Assembly: GCF_016107395.1 (NCBI RefSeq)
Contig: NZ_JAAIKO010000012.1
Coordinates: 97,144-161,143 of the forward strand
Length of the DNA stretch: 64,000 nucleotides
Direction of reading: 5' to 3'
DNA from: Streptomyces fildesensis
Lineage (GTDB): Bacteria; Actinomycetota; Actinomycetes; Streptomycetales; Streptomycetaceae
The position numbers were made by a program, and so were the translations under genes. Under the pieces are notes generated by a model. The model searched no databases, was not told the DNA's origin, and saw only the letters and a program-made list of their open reading frames with translations. Every line of letters begins with the position of its first letter. The stretch's first letter is position 1. Of this stretch, positions 34,899 through 43,320 are shown one piece after another.

Positions 34899-35978
34899 CT
34901 ACCAGCGCAGCAGCACCAGTTCGCAGCAGAAACCGGGCCCCATCGCCAACAGCAGCCCCGGGGCGCCCGCCGCTGGGCGGCTCTCCGCCCAGGTATCGCG
35001 CAGTACGTGCAGGACCGACGACGAGGAGAGGTTCCCGACGGCGGCCAGGTGCCGCCACGTCACGTCCAGCGCCCCGTCCCGTAGTTCGAGGCTCTCCGAG
35101 ACCGCCTCCAGAACCCTGGGCCCACCCGGGTGGCACACCCAGGTGGTCACGTCCTTCGGTTTCAGCCCGTGCTCGCTCAGGAATCCCGTGACGTCGTCCG
35201 CGAGGTGGCGGCGCACCACGTCGGGGACGGCGGGATCCAGCACGACCTTGAAACCGGAGTTGGTGATGCTCCAGCCCATGACCTGTTCGGTGTCGGGGTA
35301 CAGCCGGCTGCGGGTCGCCACGATCGTCGGCCCCGACGGTACGGGCGCCCCGGCGGACGGCTCGGCGGCGCGCTCGGCGCCGCAGGCCACGACGGCGGCG
35401 GCGCCGTCGCCGAACAGGGCCGTCGCCACCAGGTTGGCCATGGAGTCGTCGTTGCGCTGGAAGGTGAGCGAGCAGAGCTCGACCGACAGCAGCACCGCCA
35501 CGTGGTCCGGCCGCCCGAGCAGGTAGTCGTGCACCCGGGCCAGTCCGGCGGCTCCCCCGACACAGCCGAGGCCGAACAGCGGCATGCGCTTGACGTCCTC
35601 GCGCAGTCCGAGCCGTCCGACGAGCCGTGCGTCGATCGACGGGGTGGCGATCCCGGTGACCGAGGTGAACATCAGGAGATCGACGTCGGAGGGGACGAGC
35701 CCCGCCGTGCGCAGCGCCCCGCGGATCACCTGGGAGCCCAGCGTCGTGGCCCCGGCGATGAAGGCGTCGTTGGCGGCGCCGAAGCCGTCGAGTTCCGCGT
35801 ACCGGTCGAGCGGCAGCGTCATATGGCGCGAACGGACCTGGGATCCCTGATGGAGCCGGTCCAGCACCCGGCGGTCGGAGTTCGCTGGCAGACAGGTGCG
35901 CGCCACTATGTCCGTGATCTCGGCCTGCTCGTGACGGTGGGGCGCCAGGGCGCCGTGAACGGCTGCGATACGGGTCAT
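34899..35978 (-). CDS. srsA: Type III polyketide synthase (alkylresorcinol/phenolic-lipid synthase-like)
   Basis: 359 residues of a chalcone/stilbene synthase-fold enzyme. The catalytic triad is visible: Cys139 in PLFGLGCVGGAAG, His283 in WVCHPGGPR and Asn316 in AAVGNLSSSSVL. It should extend a long-chain acyl-CoA starter with malonyl-CoA (and perhaps methylmalonyl-CoA) to alkylresorcinols or pyrones. Placement with an ICMT-like methyltransferase and a flavoprotein matches the srsABC operon better than the RppA naphthalene pathway. GGGAG precedes the ATG at 35978. It is divergent from a UbiA prenyltransferase. Confidence 0.92.
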   Translation of the reverse strand: MTRIAAVHGALAPHRHEQAEITDIVARTCLPANSDRRVLDRLHQGSQVRSRHMTLPLDRYAELDGFGAANDAFIAGATTLGSQVIRGALRTAGLVPSDVDLLMFTSVTGIATPSIDARLVGRLGLREDVKRMPLFGLGCVGGAAGLARVHDYLLGRPDHVAVLLSVELCSLTFQRNDDSMANLVATALFGDGAAAVVACGAERAAEPSAGAPVPSGPTIVATRSRLYPDTEQVMGWSITNSGFKVVLDPAVPDVVRRHLADDVTGFLSEHGLKPKDVTTWVCHPGGPRVLEAVSESLELRDGALDVTWRHLAAVGNLSSSSVLHVLRDTWAESRPAAGAPGLLLAMGPGFCCELVLLRW

Positions 35979-36082
35979 GGGACTCCCGACGTGGGGGCGG
36001 GGCCTGCTCGGGAACTTCGCCCGGGACAGGCATTCAACACCCGGTGATCGCCAGGACACGCTGCGACACGGCCGGAGGTGCC

Positions 36083-36088
36083 TAGGAT
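36083..36088 (+). promoter_or_regulatory. -10 box of UbiA gene (leaderless)
   Basis: TAGGAT ends six bases before the ATG at 36095, with no ribosome site between, so the mRNA probably starts at the A of the start codon. Confidence 0.4.
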
Positions 36089-36094
36089 CGCCCC

Positions 36095-36988
36095 ATGGCC
36101 ACCCCCGAGCAGCCGACCGCCGGTGCCCCCTCCGCCCGTCGGGGCGGAGGGGGCACCGGCTCGACGTGGTTCCGGGCGCGGGCCCTCGCGGGGTCCTGCC
36201 ACCCCGGGCCGACGGCGGCTGTCACGGTGCTGTTGACCGTCCTGGCCCGGGCCGCGGGCCACAACGCCGTGAGCACCGCGCTGATCGCCGCGGCCGTCCT
36301 GACCGGCCAGTTGTCGGTGGGCTGGTGCAACGACGCGTTCGACGCGCGCCGTGACATCGCCGCCGGCCGCCGCGACAAGCCGATCGCGGCCGGCGCGGTC
36401 GGCGTCAGGACCGTGTGGACGGCCGCGTGGTGCGCCCTGGCCCTGTGCGTGCCGCTGTCGCTCGCCTGCGGTCCGCTCGCGGGGACCGTCCATCTGGCGG
36501 GGGTCGCCGCAGCCTGGGCGTACGACCTGCGCCTCAAGTCGACGGCCTGGTCCTGGCTGCCCTACGCGGCGGGCTTCGCGAGCCTGCCGGCCTTCGTTGC
36601 GCTGAGCCTGCCGGGGCACCCGTGGCCGGCCTGGTGGCTCGTCTGCGCGGGAGCGCTGTTGGGAGTGGGCGCCCACTTGGGCGATGTACTGCCGGACATC
36701 CGCGACGACCTCGCGGCCGGTGTCCGGGGGTGGCCGCAGCGACTGGGCACCTCCGCCACCCGCCTGTTGCTCCCGCTGCCGTTGGTGGCCGCGACCGCGC
36801 TGCTGGTCCTCGGACCCCCCGGTCCACCCGGCGCTCGGAGCGCGGCGGCACTTCTCGCCGCCGTACTCGTCGCCGTTGCCGGATCGGTGGTGGGCCGTCA
36901 GTGGGAGCGGGCGGCCTTCGCCGCGGCCGTCGTGGTGGCGGCGCTGGACGTGGCCCTGCTCGTGGGCCGCGGTGCGGCGATCATCTGA
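36095..36988 (+). CDS. UbiA-family prenyltransferase
   Basis: A 297-residue membrane protein with about nine helices. It has the two Asp-rich motifs of aromatic prenyltransferases: NDAFDARRD at residues 79-87 (variant of NDxxDxxxD) and DVLPDIRDD near 196, which bind the Mg-diphosphate of an isoprenoid. The second loop is close to the geranylgeranylglycerol-phosphate/menaquinone type (ADAEADR-like acidic). It is divergent from the type III PKS, so it may prenylate the resorcinol or quinone product; it could instead serve another pathway. It overlaps the MFS gene by eight bases at the stops (convergent). Confidence 0.87.
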   Translation: MATPEQPTAGAPSARRGGGGTGSTWFRARALAGSCHPGPTAAVTVLLTVLARAAGHNAVSTALIAAAVLTGQLSVGWCNDAFDARRDIAAGRRDKPIAAGAVGVRTVWTAAWCALALCVPLSLACGPLAGTVHLAGVAAAWAYDLRLKSTAWSWLPYAAGFASLPAFVALSLPGHPWPAWWLVCAGALLGVGAHLGDVLPDIRDDLAAGVRGWPQRLGTSATRLLLPLPLVAATALLVLGPPGPPGARSAAALLAAVLVAVAGSVVGRQWERAAFAAAVVVAALDVALLVGRGAAII

Positions 36989-38441
36989 CCGGGTCCTCCG
37001 CGGGGGAGATCCGCCGGGTGAGCGCGCGGCCTCCCACTGCGATGACGAGTGCGCCGGCGATCAGGGCCGCCGCCACCGCGAACGTGATCCGCATACCGGT
37101 GGCAACGGCGTCGGGGGCCGCTGTGGTGATGTCGTTCGTCGCCGCCGCGAGGGCGAACACGGCGCCCATGACGGAGGCGCCGGTGATGAGACCGAGATTG
37201 CGCGAGAGATTGAGCATGCCGGAGATGACGCCCCGTCGGTCCGGCGGGACATCTGTCATGACGGCGGTGTTGTTGGCCGTCTGGAACACCGCGTAGCCGG
37301 CGGTGATGACGACGATGGGGACGAGGTAGCCGGCGATGCCGAGGCCCGCCGGTGTGAGGGACAGGATCAACGAGCCGGCCGTCATGGCGACGAGTCCGAG
37401 GACGGTCATACGGTGGGCGCCGAAACGGTCCGCGATCCGGCCGGCGGGTACTCCGGTGAGCGCGGCGACCAGCGGACCGACGGACAGCACCAGTCCGACC
37501 AGTGCCTCATGGAGCCCGAGCGCACGGGCGAGATAGAACGGCCCGACCACCAGCGTGGCCATCATGACCGTCGAGACGAGCGTACTCATGGCGAGGCTCG
37601 CGCTCAGCGCGGGATCGCGGAACATCGCCAAGCGGATCAGAGGTGATGCCGCCGTGGTCTCCGCGCGGACGAAGAGACCGACACCGATGGCGGCAGCCAC
37701 CAGCAGAGCCACGTTGAGCGAACCGAAACTTCCGCGCCCCATGGTCATGGCGAGCGCATAGGCCGCGAGGGTCAGCGCGAGCAGCAGCGTTCCCACCCGG
37801 TCGAAGGCCGCCCGGTCGGTCCTGGGTCTCTGCCGGTCGACGGGCAGATGACGGTGCGCGAGGAGGAGAGCCAGGATGCCCAGCGGTGCGTTGACAAGGA
37901 AGATCGCCCGCCAGCCGGGTCCCGCGATCAGAGCGCCGCCCAGCGACGGACCGAGGGCGGTGCCGACCGCGGACATCGTTCCGAGCAGCCCCATGGCGCT
38001 GCCGGTTCGTGCTTTCGGCACCGTCTCACCGACGAACGCCATGGTGAGCGCCATCATGATGGCCGCTCCGAGCCCCTGCGCCGCCCGGGCGGCGATCAGC
38101 GACCAGAGCGTGGGCGCGAGACCGCACAGCACCGAGGCCGCCGTGAACAGGAGGATTCCGCCCAGCAGCAGCCGTCGGCGGCCGATGAGGTCACCGAGCC
38201 GTCCGACGCTGACGATCACGGTGGTGATGGCCAGCAGATACGCGAGGACGATCCACTGGACCTGCTGGAACGAGGCGGTGAATGCCTGCGCCAGTGTCGG
38301 CAGGGCGACATTGGCGACGCTGGTGCCGAGCGAGGACAGCAACATGGACAGCGAGAGCCCGGCGAGCGCCCACCTGACCGAAGGCGTCGGCACCGTATGC
38401 CCGGCCGCTGTCGCGTCTGGTCCCGCACTGATGATTTTCAC
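36981..38441 (-). CDS. MFS drug/metabolite exporter (DHA2, EmrB/QacA)
   Basis: A 486-residue transporter with fourteen predicted helices. Motif A lies in GRLGDLIGRRRLLLGG and the DHA2 motif C-like AVGTALGPSLGGALI near helix 5. It is a proton antiporter exporting a drug, dye or metabolite. The GTG start at 38441 has GGAG six bases ahead. It converges with the prenyltransferase gene and could be the exporter for that cluster, though transcription units are separate. Confidence 0.93.
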   Translation of the reverse strand: MKIISAGPDATAAGHTVPTPSVRWALAGLSLSMLLSSLGTSVANVALPTLAQAFTASFQQVQWIVLAYLLAITTVIVSVGRLGDLIGRRRLLLGGILLFTAASVLCGLAPTLWSLIAARAAQGLGAAIMMALTMAFVGETVPKARTGSAMGLLGTMSAVGTALGPSLGGALIAGPGWRAIFLVNAPLGILALLLAHRHLPVDRQRPRTDRAAFDRVGTLLLALTLAAYALAMTMGRGSFGSLNVALLVAAAIGVGLFVRAETTAASPLIRLAMFRDPALSASLAMSTLVSTVMMATLVVGPFYLARALGLHEALVGLVLSVGPLVAALTGVPAGRIADRFGAHRMTVLGLVAMTAGSLILSLTPAGLGIAGYLVPIVVITAGYAVFQTANNTAVMTDVPPDRRGVISGMLNLSRNLGLITGASVMGAVFALAAATNDITTAAPDAVATGMRITFAVAAALIAGALVIAVGGRALTRRISPAEDPVR

Positions 38442-38506
38442 GGTGAACTCCGTCTCCTGGTGACTCGTGAACTCGCGAACTCGCGCACTCGGTAGGCCCG
38501 GCAAGG

Positions 38507-39439
38507 TCAGGCAGCAGGGCGCACGCCCGTGAAGACCGTGGTGGCGGAGAGCAGGAAGGCGTCCGGCCGGCGCAGGATGCCTTCCGGTGCCTGGGGATCG
38601 ATCAGCACGTCGAGCGTCGAGCGGTCGTCCGCGTCCAGGTGGTCACTCATCGATTCCCGCAGCCGGTTCAGATGCGTGTGCAGGAAGGTGCGGGCCGCCT
38701 CGCCGAGAGGTGCCGGCAGGTCGAGCAGCGACGTGAAACCGCCGGTGCGGACGAGCCCGGCGCGGCCGAGCATCGCGGGCCAGTCCTCGGCCACGGAGAT
38801 GCTGCCGGGCAACTCGGCCCGCATCGTCTCGAACCACTGCTCCTGGGCGGCGTCGAGCCGGGCCTGGAGACCCGGCCGGCCGATGCCGATGTCGCGCGGG
38901 AGGAAACGCGCCGGCAGGCCGCCCTCCGCCACGGCGAGCAGCCCGCCGGGCCGCAGCAGCCCGGCAAGCGCGTCCAGCGCGCCCTGCTGATCGCCGAGGT
39001 GGTGCACGGCCTTGCTGCTCCAGATCACGTCCGCGGTGCCGAGTCCGCCCTCCCCGTGCTCGTCACCACCGTCCAGACCTTCGGGAAGCTCCGCGTGCCG
39101 GACGGCCACCCGGCCGCCGAGGCCGAGCCGCCCGGCACGGGCCAGGGCACGGTCCAGCAGCCCGGGTGTGCCGTCCACGGCGACCACCTCGGCGTTCGCG
39201 AAGGTCTCGGCGAGCACACAGGTCATCACGCCCGGTCCGCTGCCGATGTCGAGGACGCGCCGGACCTCCTTCTCCGGCCCGAGCCGCTCGCTCAGAACGG
39301 CCGCGATCCGCCGGAGGACCGGGAGCTGCAACTCGCCGCTGGTCTCCAGCTGGGCGGCCATGACCTCCCAGTCGATGTCGGTGTGGTGGTGCCCGTGGGC
39401 GTGGGCGTGTGTGTGGCCGGAGGCGCTGTGTGGGTTCAT
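38507..39439 (-). CDS. SAM-dependent methyltransferase with histidine-rich N-terminus
   Basis: A 310-residue class I methyltransferase. Motif I is VLDIGSGPGVMT near residue 65, VVAVDGTPGLLDRA is motif II, and WSSKAVHHLGDQQGALDAL is the acidic/post-II region. Unusually, the first 19 residues hold eight His (HTHAHAHGHHH), a likely metal-binding tail. It belongs to the 'class I SAM methyltransferase' group without a clear substrate. It is divergent from the XRE-cupin regulator over a 78-base region with a perfect GGCAAC palindrome, and is probably its target. Confidence 0.88.
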   Translation of the reverse strand: MNPHSASGHTHAHAHGHHHTDIDWEVMAAQLETSGELQLPVLRRIAAVLSERLGPEKEVRRVLDIGSGPGVMTCVLAETFANAEVVAVDGTPGLLDRALARAGRLGLGGRVAVRHAELPEGLDGGDEHGEGGLGTADVIWSSKAVHHLGDQQGALDALAGLLRPGGLLAVAEGGLPARFLPRDIGIGRPGLQARLDAAQEQWFETMRAELPGSISVAEDWPAMLGRAGLVRTGGFTSLLDLPAPLGEAARTFLHTHLNRLRESMSDHLDADDRSTLDVLIDPQAPEGILRRPDAFLLSATTVFTGVRPAA

Positions 39440-39471
39440 GGCGAGGAGCGTGCACCTGCCGGGAACGCAGC

Positions 39472-39487
39472 GGCAACTCTTGTTGCC
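39472..39487. promoter_or_regulatory. XRE-type operator between methyltransferase and XRE-cupin
   Basis: GGCAAC-TCTT-GTTGCC, a perfect dyad (6-base arms), lies between the divergent starts at 39439 and 39518. XRE dimers bind dyads of this kind. Confidence 0.6.
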
Positions 39488-39517
39488 AATTCCGGGACAG
39501 CGGGATGGAATGCCCGC

Positions 39518-40102
39518 ATGGACACCCCGCCGCCCCACCAAGCGGTCCTCGACGAGGTCGCACCCCGGCTCAGACGGCTGCGCGCCGAGCACGGCCTGAC
39601 CCTGGCCGCGCTCGCCGAGACGACCGGCATCTCCAAGAGCACCCTTTCCCGGCTGGAGTCCGGACAGCGCCGCCCCAGCCTGGAACTGCTGCTGCCGCTC
39701 GCCGGCGCCTACCACGTGGCTCTGGACGAGCTGGTCGGCGCTCCCGAAGTGGGTGATCCCCGGGTGCGGTTGACCCCCCGTGCCTTGCCCAACGGCGGTA
39801 CGTCCGTAGCCCTGTCCCGGAGTCCGGGCCGCCTTCAGGCGTACAAGATGGTCATCCCCGACCGGGGTGCCGAGCCGGTTCTCCGTACGCACGAGGGCTA
39901 TGAGTGGCTGTATGTGCTGGACGGCCGGCTACGGCTCGTCCTCGCCGAGCACGATCTGGTCCTCGGCCCCGGCGAGGTCGCCGAGTGGGACACCCGGCTG
40001 CCCCACTGGTTCGGCAGCGCGGACGGGCGGCCCGTGGAGATCCTCAGCCTCTTCGGGAGGCAGGGGGAGCGCATGCACGTCCGCGCCAAGCCCAGCGCAT
40101 GA
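39518..40102 (+). CDS. XRE-family regulator with cupin domain
   Basis: 194 residues: an XRE helix-turn-helix (LTLAALAETTGISKSTLSRL, about 27-46, followed by ESGQRRPSLELLLPLA) and a C-terminal cupin barrel (EGYEWLYVLDGRLRLVLAEH, GEVAEWDTRLPHWFGSADG), which usually senses a small ligand. This pairing is typical of regulators of neighbouring enzymes. It should bind the GGCAAC dyad and control the divergent methyltransferase and itself. Confidence 0.93.
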   Translation: MDTPPPHQAVLDEVAPRLRRLRAEHGLTLAALAETTGISKSTLSRLESGQRRPSLELLLPLAGAYHVALDELVGAPEVGDPRVRLTPRALPNGGTSVALSRSPGRLQAYKMVIPDRGAEPVLRTHEGYEWLYVLDGRLRLVLAEHDLVLGPGEVAEWDTRLPHWFGSADGRPVEILSLFGRQGERMHVRAKPSA

Positions 40103-40208
40103 CGGAGCCCGGATGGCCCATGGCCGTGGGCGGACACGGCTCGTGACACGGACAGTGGAGACGTATGTCCGTAGCCGTTCGAGCGCAGCCACCCACCTGG
40201 AGACAGCG

Positions 40209-40757
40209 ATGACGTGCATCAACCGACGGGACCTCGGTCTGCTCACCCTCCGGGTCGGCACCGGGGCGGTGCTGATGGCCCACGGGACGCAGAAGCTGTT
40301 CGGCTGGTTCGGCGGAGGGGGCCTGGACGGGACCGCGGCCGCGATGGAGCACATGGGGTTCACGCCCGGCCGGGAGAGCGCGCTCGCCGCCGGTCTCGGT
40401 GAGGCGGGCGGTGGAGCGCTGCTCGCACTGGGCCTGGGCACCCCCGCCGCCGGGGCGGCAGCGGCGGGTGCCATGGCGGGTGCCGTGGCGGTCCACGCGC
40501 CGGCCGGATTCTTCGCCCAGGGCGGCGGGTTCGAATACCCCGCGTTCCTCGGGTTCACCGCCGCCACGGTAGGTATCGCGGGGGCGGGCCGTTACGCCCT
40601 GGACCACGCCACCGGCCACCGTTTCGACCGGCCGTGGGTGGTCGCGGTGGCCTTCGTCGGCAGTGCGCTGATGGCCGCCGCCGTCGTCACGAAGCGGGCC
40701 AACGCGCAGGCGGACGAGGGCGACGACTTCGCACAGGACGACGGTGAAACGTCATGA
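40209..40757 (+). CDS. DoxX-family membrane protein
   Basis: 182 residues with four membrane helices. The first stretch RVGTGAVLMAHGTQKLFGWF is the DoxX signature (Gly, His and Lys conserved). DoxX-like proteins are associated with thiol and oxidative-stress metabolism; the function of this one is unknown. GGAGA precedes the ATG. It ends six bases into the convergent lipoprotein gene. Confidence 0.88.
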   Translation: MTCINRRDLGLLTLRVGTGAVLMAHGTQKLFGWFGGGGLDGTAAAMEHMGFTPGRESALAAGLGEAGGGALLALGLGTPAAGAAAAGAMAGAVAVHAPAGFFAQGGGFEYPAFLGFTAATVGIAGAGRYALDHATGHRFDRPWVVAVAFVGSALMAAAVVTKRANAQADEGDDFAQDDGETS

Positions 40758-41870
40758 CGAGAAGCCGATGTGCACATGGTCGTGATGCGTGTCGTCGGAG
40801 AAGAACTGATTCGACGTCACACCTCCCGACAGCAGCACGGGCCCGCCGACGTTGTACGAGCCCGCCGCCGCGGCGGCCCGCATGAACGCGGTGATCAGTG
40901 CGCGTGGGGTGGCCGGGTCGACCACCGGGTGGCCGTCGATGCGCCAGACGTCGAAGGCCCTGCCGACCGGATGGTCACTGGGACGGCTGGTGCCGAACAC
41001 GTCCAGCGGATGGCCGGACCGCACCACGCTCACCGACATCCGGTAGGTGTCGGCCAGCCGCAGCATCGCCTGGAGCACGCTGTCGTGCACGGTGCCGCTG
41101 CGGATGTCAGCGGCCGACGCGGGCGGCAGTTCGATGGTCGAGCGGGCCAGCACCGCGCGCGTCGCCGCGCTCGGTGACGTGGCGGCAGGCTCCGCGACCG
41201 CCGGGTGCAGCGCGGTGACGCTCCAGCCGGAGCCCGTCCGGCTCAGCCGTACGTCCACCGTGGTGCCGCCGTTGATGACGGCTCCGGTGCCGTTCCTGCT
41301 CCACTGGCGGCACACCACCAGGACGCTCGCGGTGTCGGCCAGGAGGCCGCCGTACTGCGCGTCGATCACCTGCAGACTCGCTTCGTCCCCCGATCCCAGC
41401 AGGCTGCCGGCCTGCGACGCGAGTTGGCCCGCGAGCGCGGCGGGAATGCCCAGCGCGGCGGCCCGCGCCGCGGCCCGGCGCTCCCCGGCCTGCCCGGCCC
41501 GCCACGATCCGAGCGCCTCGATCAGCGCCACGGCACTCCGTTTGGCCGCGGGTTCGATCTCGCCCGGACCCGGCCGCCAGGGCGCGGCTACGGGCAGCGT
41601 CGCGCTGGGACGTACGGACGTCGCGGCGGACGACGCGGGTGCGGCGGTCGCGGTGGTCGATGTGGTCGAGGTGGTCGATGTGGCCGATGTGGACGGTGTG
41701 GCTGTGGTGGACGGTGTCTGCGGCCCGGAGCTGCGCGAGGTGCCGGTGGACGACGGCGCCGTCGTGCCGTTCGAACACCCCGTCGCCCACACCAGTACGG
41801 ACGACGCGCCCCACAACAGCGACCGGCGTCCGACAGGACCGGCAGCGGGGCGGGCGGGAGGCGTGGCCAT
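40752..41870 (-). CDS. Putative lipoprotein with DD-peptidase-like C-terminal domain
   Basis: 372 residues. The N-terminus (GRRSLLWGASSVLVWATGC) is a Tat-like lipoprotein signal with Cys32 as the likely acylated residue. A Ser/Thr tandem linker (repeated STTST-type units, about 40-85) follows, then helical segments. The C-terminal domain has SDHPVGRAFDVWRIDG and DDTHHDHVHIGFSS, the His/Asp zinc pattern of VanY/M15-like DD-peptidases. It may trim peptidoglycan at the outer surface, but the middle region is not recognised. GAGGAG precedes the ATG. Confidence 0.78.
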   Translation of the reverse strand: MATPPARPAAGPVGRRSLLWGASSVLVWATGCSNGTTAPSSTGTSRSSGPQTPSTTATPSTSATSTTSTTSTTATAAPASSAATSVRPSATLPVAAPWRPGPGEIEPAAKRSAVALIEALGSWRAGQAGERRAAARAAALGIPAALAGQLASQAGSLLGSGDEASLQVIDAQYGGLLADTASVLVVCRQWSRNGTGAVINGGTTVDVRLSRTGSGWSVTALHPAVAEPAATSPSAATRAVLARSTIELPPASAADIRSGTVHDSVLQAMLRLADTYRMSVSVVRSGHPLDVFGTSRPSDHPVGRAFDVWRIDGHPVVDPATPRALITAFMRAAAAAGSYNVGGPVLLSGGVTSNQFFSDDTHHDHVHIGFSS

Positions 41871-41953
41871 TTGCGGCTCCTCGGACGAGGCGGCGTCAGG
41901 GCGCGACCAGTATCCGCCCGAGGAGGCTCTGCAGCGGGTTGCCACGGCGCAGG

Positions 41954-42922
41954 TCAGGCGGTGAGCCGCGGATTGCGCGGATAGGCGCTGAAGGCGTCGG
42001 CCCGCAGCGGGGCTTCGCCGGTCACGATGTGGTGCGGGGTGAACTGCACCCGGCGTCCGGTCCCGCCGTCGTCGCCGGGAGTGCCCGGTTCCGCCCACCG
42101 GACCTCGGCCGAGCCGGAGAGGTGAAGGGTGGCGCCGGTGGCGAAGTCCACGAACAGCAGGGCGGCGGTGTCGTCGACGGCGAGGTTGCCCAGGCTGTTG
42201 AACATGTTGTTGCCCGGGTAGTCCGGCCACCACAGTCCGTCGGGCCGGACACGGACGAAGCCGGGCGAGCCACCGCGGTGGGAGGCGTCCGCACCGCGGG
42301 TCGGATGGGTGGTGCCCAGGAAGAACGTGTCGGCCCGTTCGATCAACCGCAGGTCGTCGGCGTCCAGGGTCGTGTGGCGTCCGTCCGTGCCCGTCCCCGC
42401 CCCGGAGCCCGCTCCGGATCCAGGGCGGAGACGGCGCTGCTGGATGTACTGCGGGCAGTTGCCGTACGCCTGGTCGACCGACACGGTGAAGCCGGTGTCG
42501 TCGAGGGCGTCCAGGGTGCCGTTGACGCGCAGCCTGCGACGGTTCGCGAAGTCGATCGCGACGAGGCCGACCGGCTGCGCGGGTGCCGGCCCCGGTGCGG
42601 CCAGCGGATCGCCCGGCGAGGGCAGCGCGTGGACCCGCAGGGTCGTGTCGTGGCCGTCGAGAAAGCCCGGGGCGCCGCGCAGGGGTGAGGTCCACAGCGT
42701 TCCGTCGTGGTCCCGGGCGGTGAGGACGGCCAGGTCACGCGCTTCCAGGAAGCGGCTCGCACCCCCGGTGAGGTCCGGTGGCGCGAGCATGCCCGACAGC
42801 CGGGCGGCCGCGCCGAGCGATCCGGCGCGGCGCTGGACCGCGAGTTCTCCGTCGTGGAATCCGGTGGGGGCGGTCGTGGGAGTTGTCCTGGCGGCTGCGC
42901 CGGTCTGCGGGAGCTGGGACAT
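41954..42922 (-). CDS. Pyridoxamine 5'-phosphate oxidase-family (FMN/F420-binding) protein
   Basis: 322 residues with two PNPOx-like split-barrel repeats: LEARDLAVLTARDHDGTLWT in the first and GFVRVRPDGLWWPDYPGNN with FVDFATGATLHLSGSAEV in the second. A Gly/Ser insertion (GSGAGSGAGTGTD) lies between. Such two-barrel proteins bind FMN or F420 and reduce or detoxify small molecules. The start at 42922 is chosen; eight in-frame residues upstream are unlikely. A 36-base perfect palindrome sits 31 bases ahead of the start and should control it. Confidence 0.87.
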   Translation of the reverse strand: MSQLPQTGAAARTTPTTAPTGFHDGELAVQRRAGSLGAAARLSGMLAPPDLTGGASRFLEARDLAVLTARDHDGTLWTSPLRGAPGFLDGHDTTLRVHALPSPGDPLAAPGPAPAQPVGLVAIDFANRRRLRVNGTLDALDDTGFTVSVDQAYGNCPQYIQQRRLRPGSGAGSGAGTGTDGRHTTLDADDLRLIERADTFFLGTTHPTRGADASHRGGSPGFVRVRPDGLWWPDYPGNNMFNSLGNLAVDDTAALLFVDFATGATLHLSGSAEVRWAEPGTPGDDGGTGRRVQFTPHHIVTGEAPLRADAFSAYPRNPRLTA

Positions 42923-42952
42923 CGTGAACGCCTTCCGTGGGAGCACTCACCG

Positions 42953-42988
42953 GTACTAATGGATAGAGAAAACTCTATCCATTAGTAC
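42953..42988. promoter_or_regulatory. 36-base perfect palindrome, probable operator
   Basis: GTACTAATGGATAGAG (42953-42968), AAAA, and its exact complement CTCTATCCATTAGTAC (42973-42988): 16-base arms with no mismatch. It is strikingly AT-rich for this region and sits 31 bases upstream of the PNPOx-family gene. Such long dyads are typical of TetR-, PadR- or MerR-like dimer sites; the regulator is not adjacent. Confidence 0.85.
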
Positions 42989-43006
42989 AATGCCACGGAT
43001 GCCCGC

Positions 43007-43318
43007 TCATGGCAAATGGCTGGATGGGCTTGTATCCGTTAGCTCGGAGGGGGTCGGGCGCGTGGGCCGGCTGCCCAGCCGGCGCAGGGCGAGGAGGCCG
43101 CCGATGCCGGGGATCAGTGTCAGGGCCGTGGTGCGCGGGGTTCTGTCCGGGTCACGGGCGCCGGCGACGATGGTGAACAGATAGGCGCAGCCGTGGACAG
43201 GGCCGGCCAGCGACGAGATCGCGGGCAGGTGCGCGGTGAACAGATTGGCCAACAGGATCACGAGGGAGGCCAGTTCGACGGCGGCGGAGACGCGCAGCGG
43301 CTGCCGGGTGCGGTTCAT
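43007..43318 (-). CDS. Small membrane protein (DUF3817-like)
   Basis: 103 residues with three hydrophobic helices (VELASLVILLANLFTAHLP, VHGCAYLFTIVAGA, TALTLIPGIGGLLALRRLG). The pattern resembles the DUF3817 family of actinobacterial integral membrane proteins. The ATG at 43318 has AGGAG seven bases ahead; an ATG at 43324 is too close to it. It follows the DUF2269-like gene by a few bases, closing an operon of four genes. Confidence 0.8.
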   Translation of the reverse strand: MNRTRQPLRVSAAVELASLVILLANLFTAHLPAISSLAGPVHGCAYLFTIVAGARDPDRTPRTTALTLIPGIGGLLALRRLGSRPTRPTPSELTDTSPSSHLP

Positions 43319-43320
43319 GG

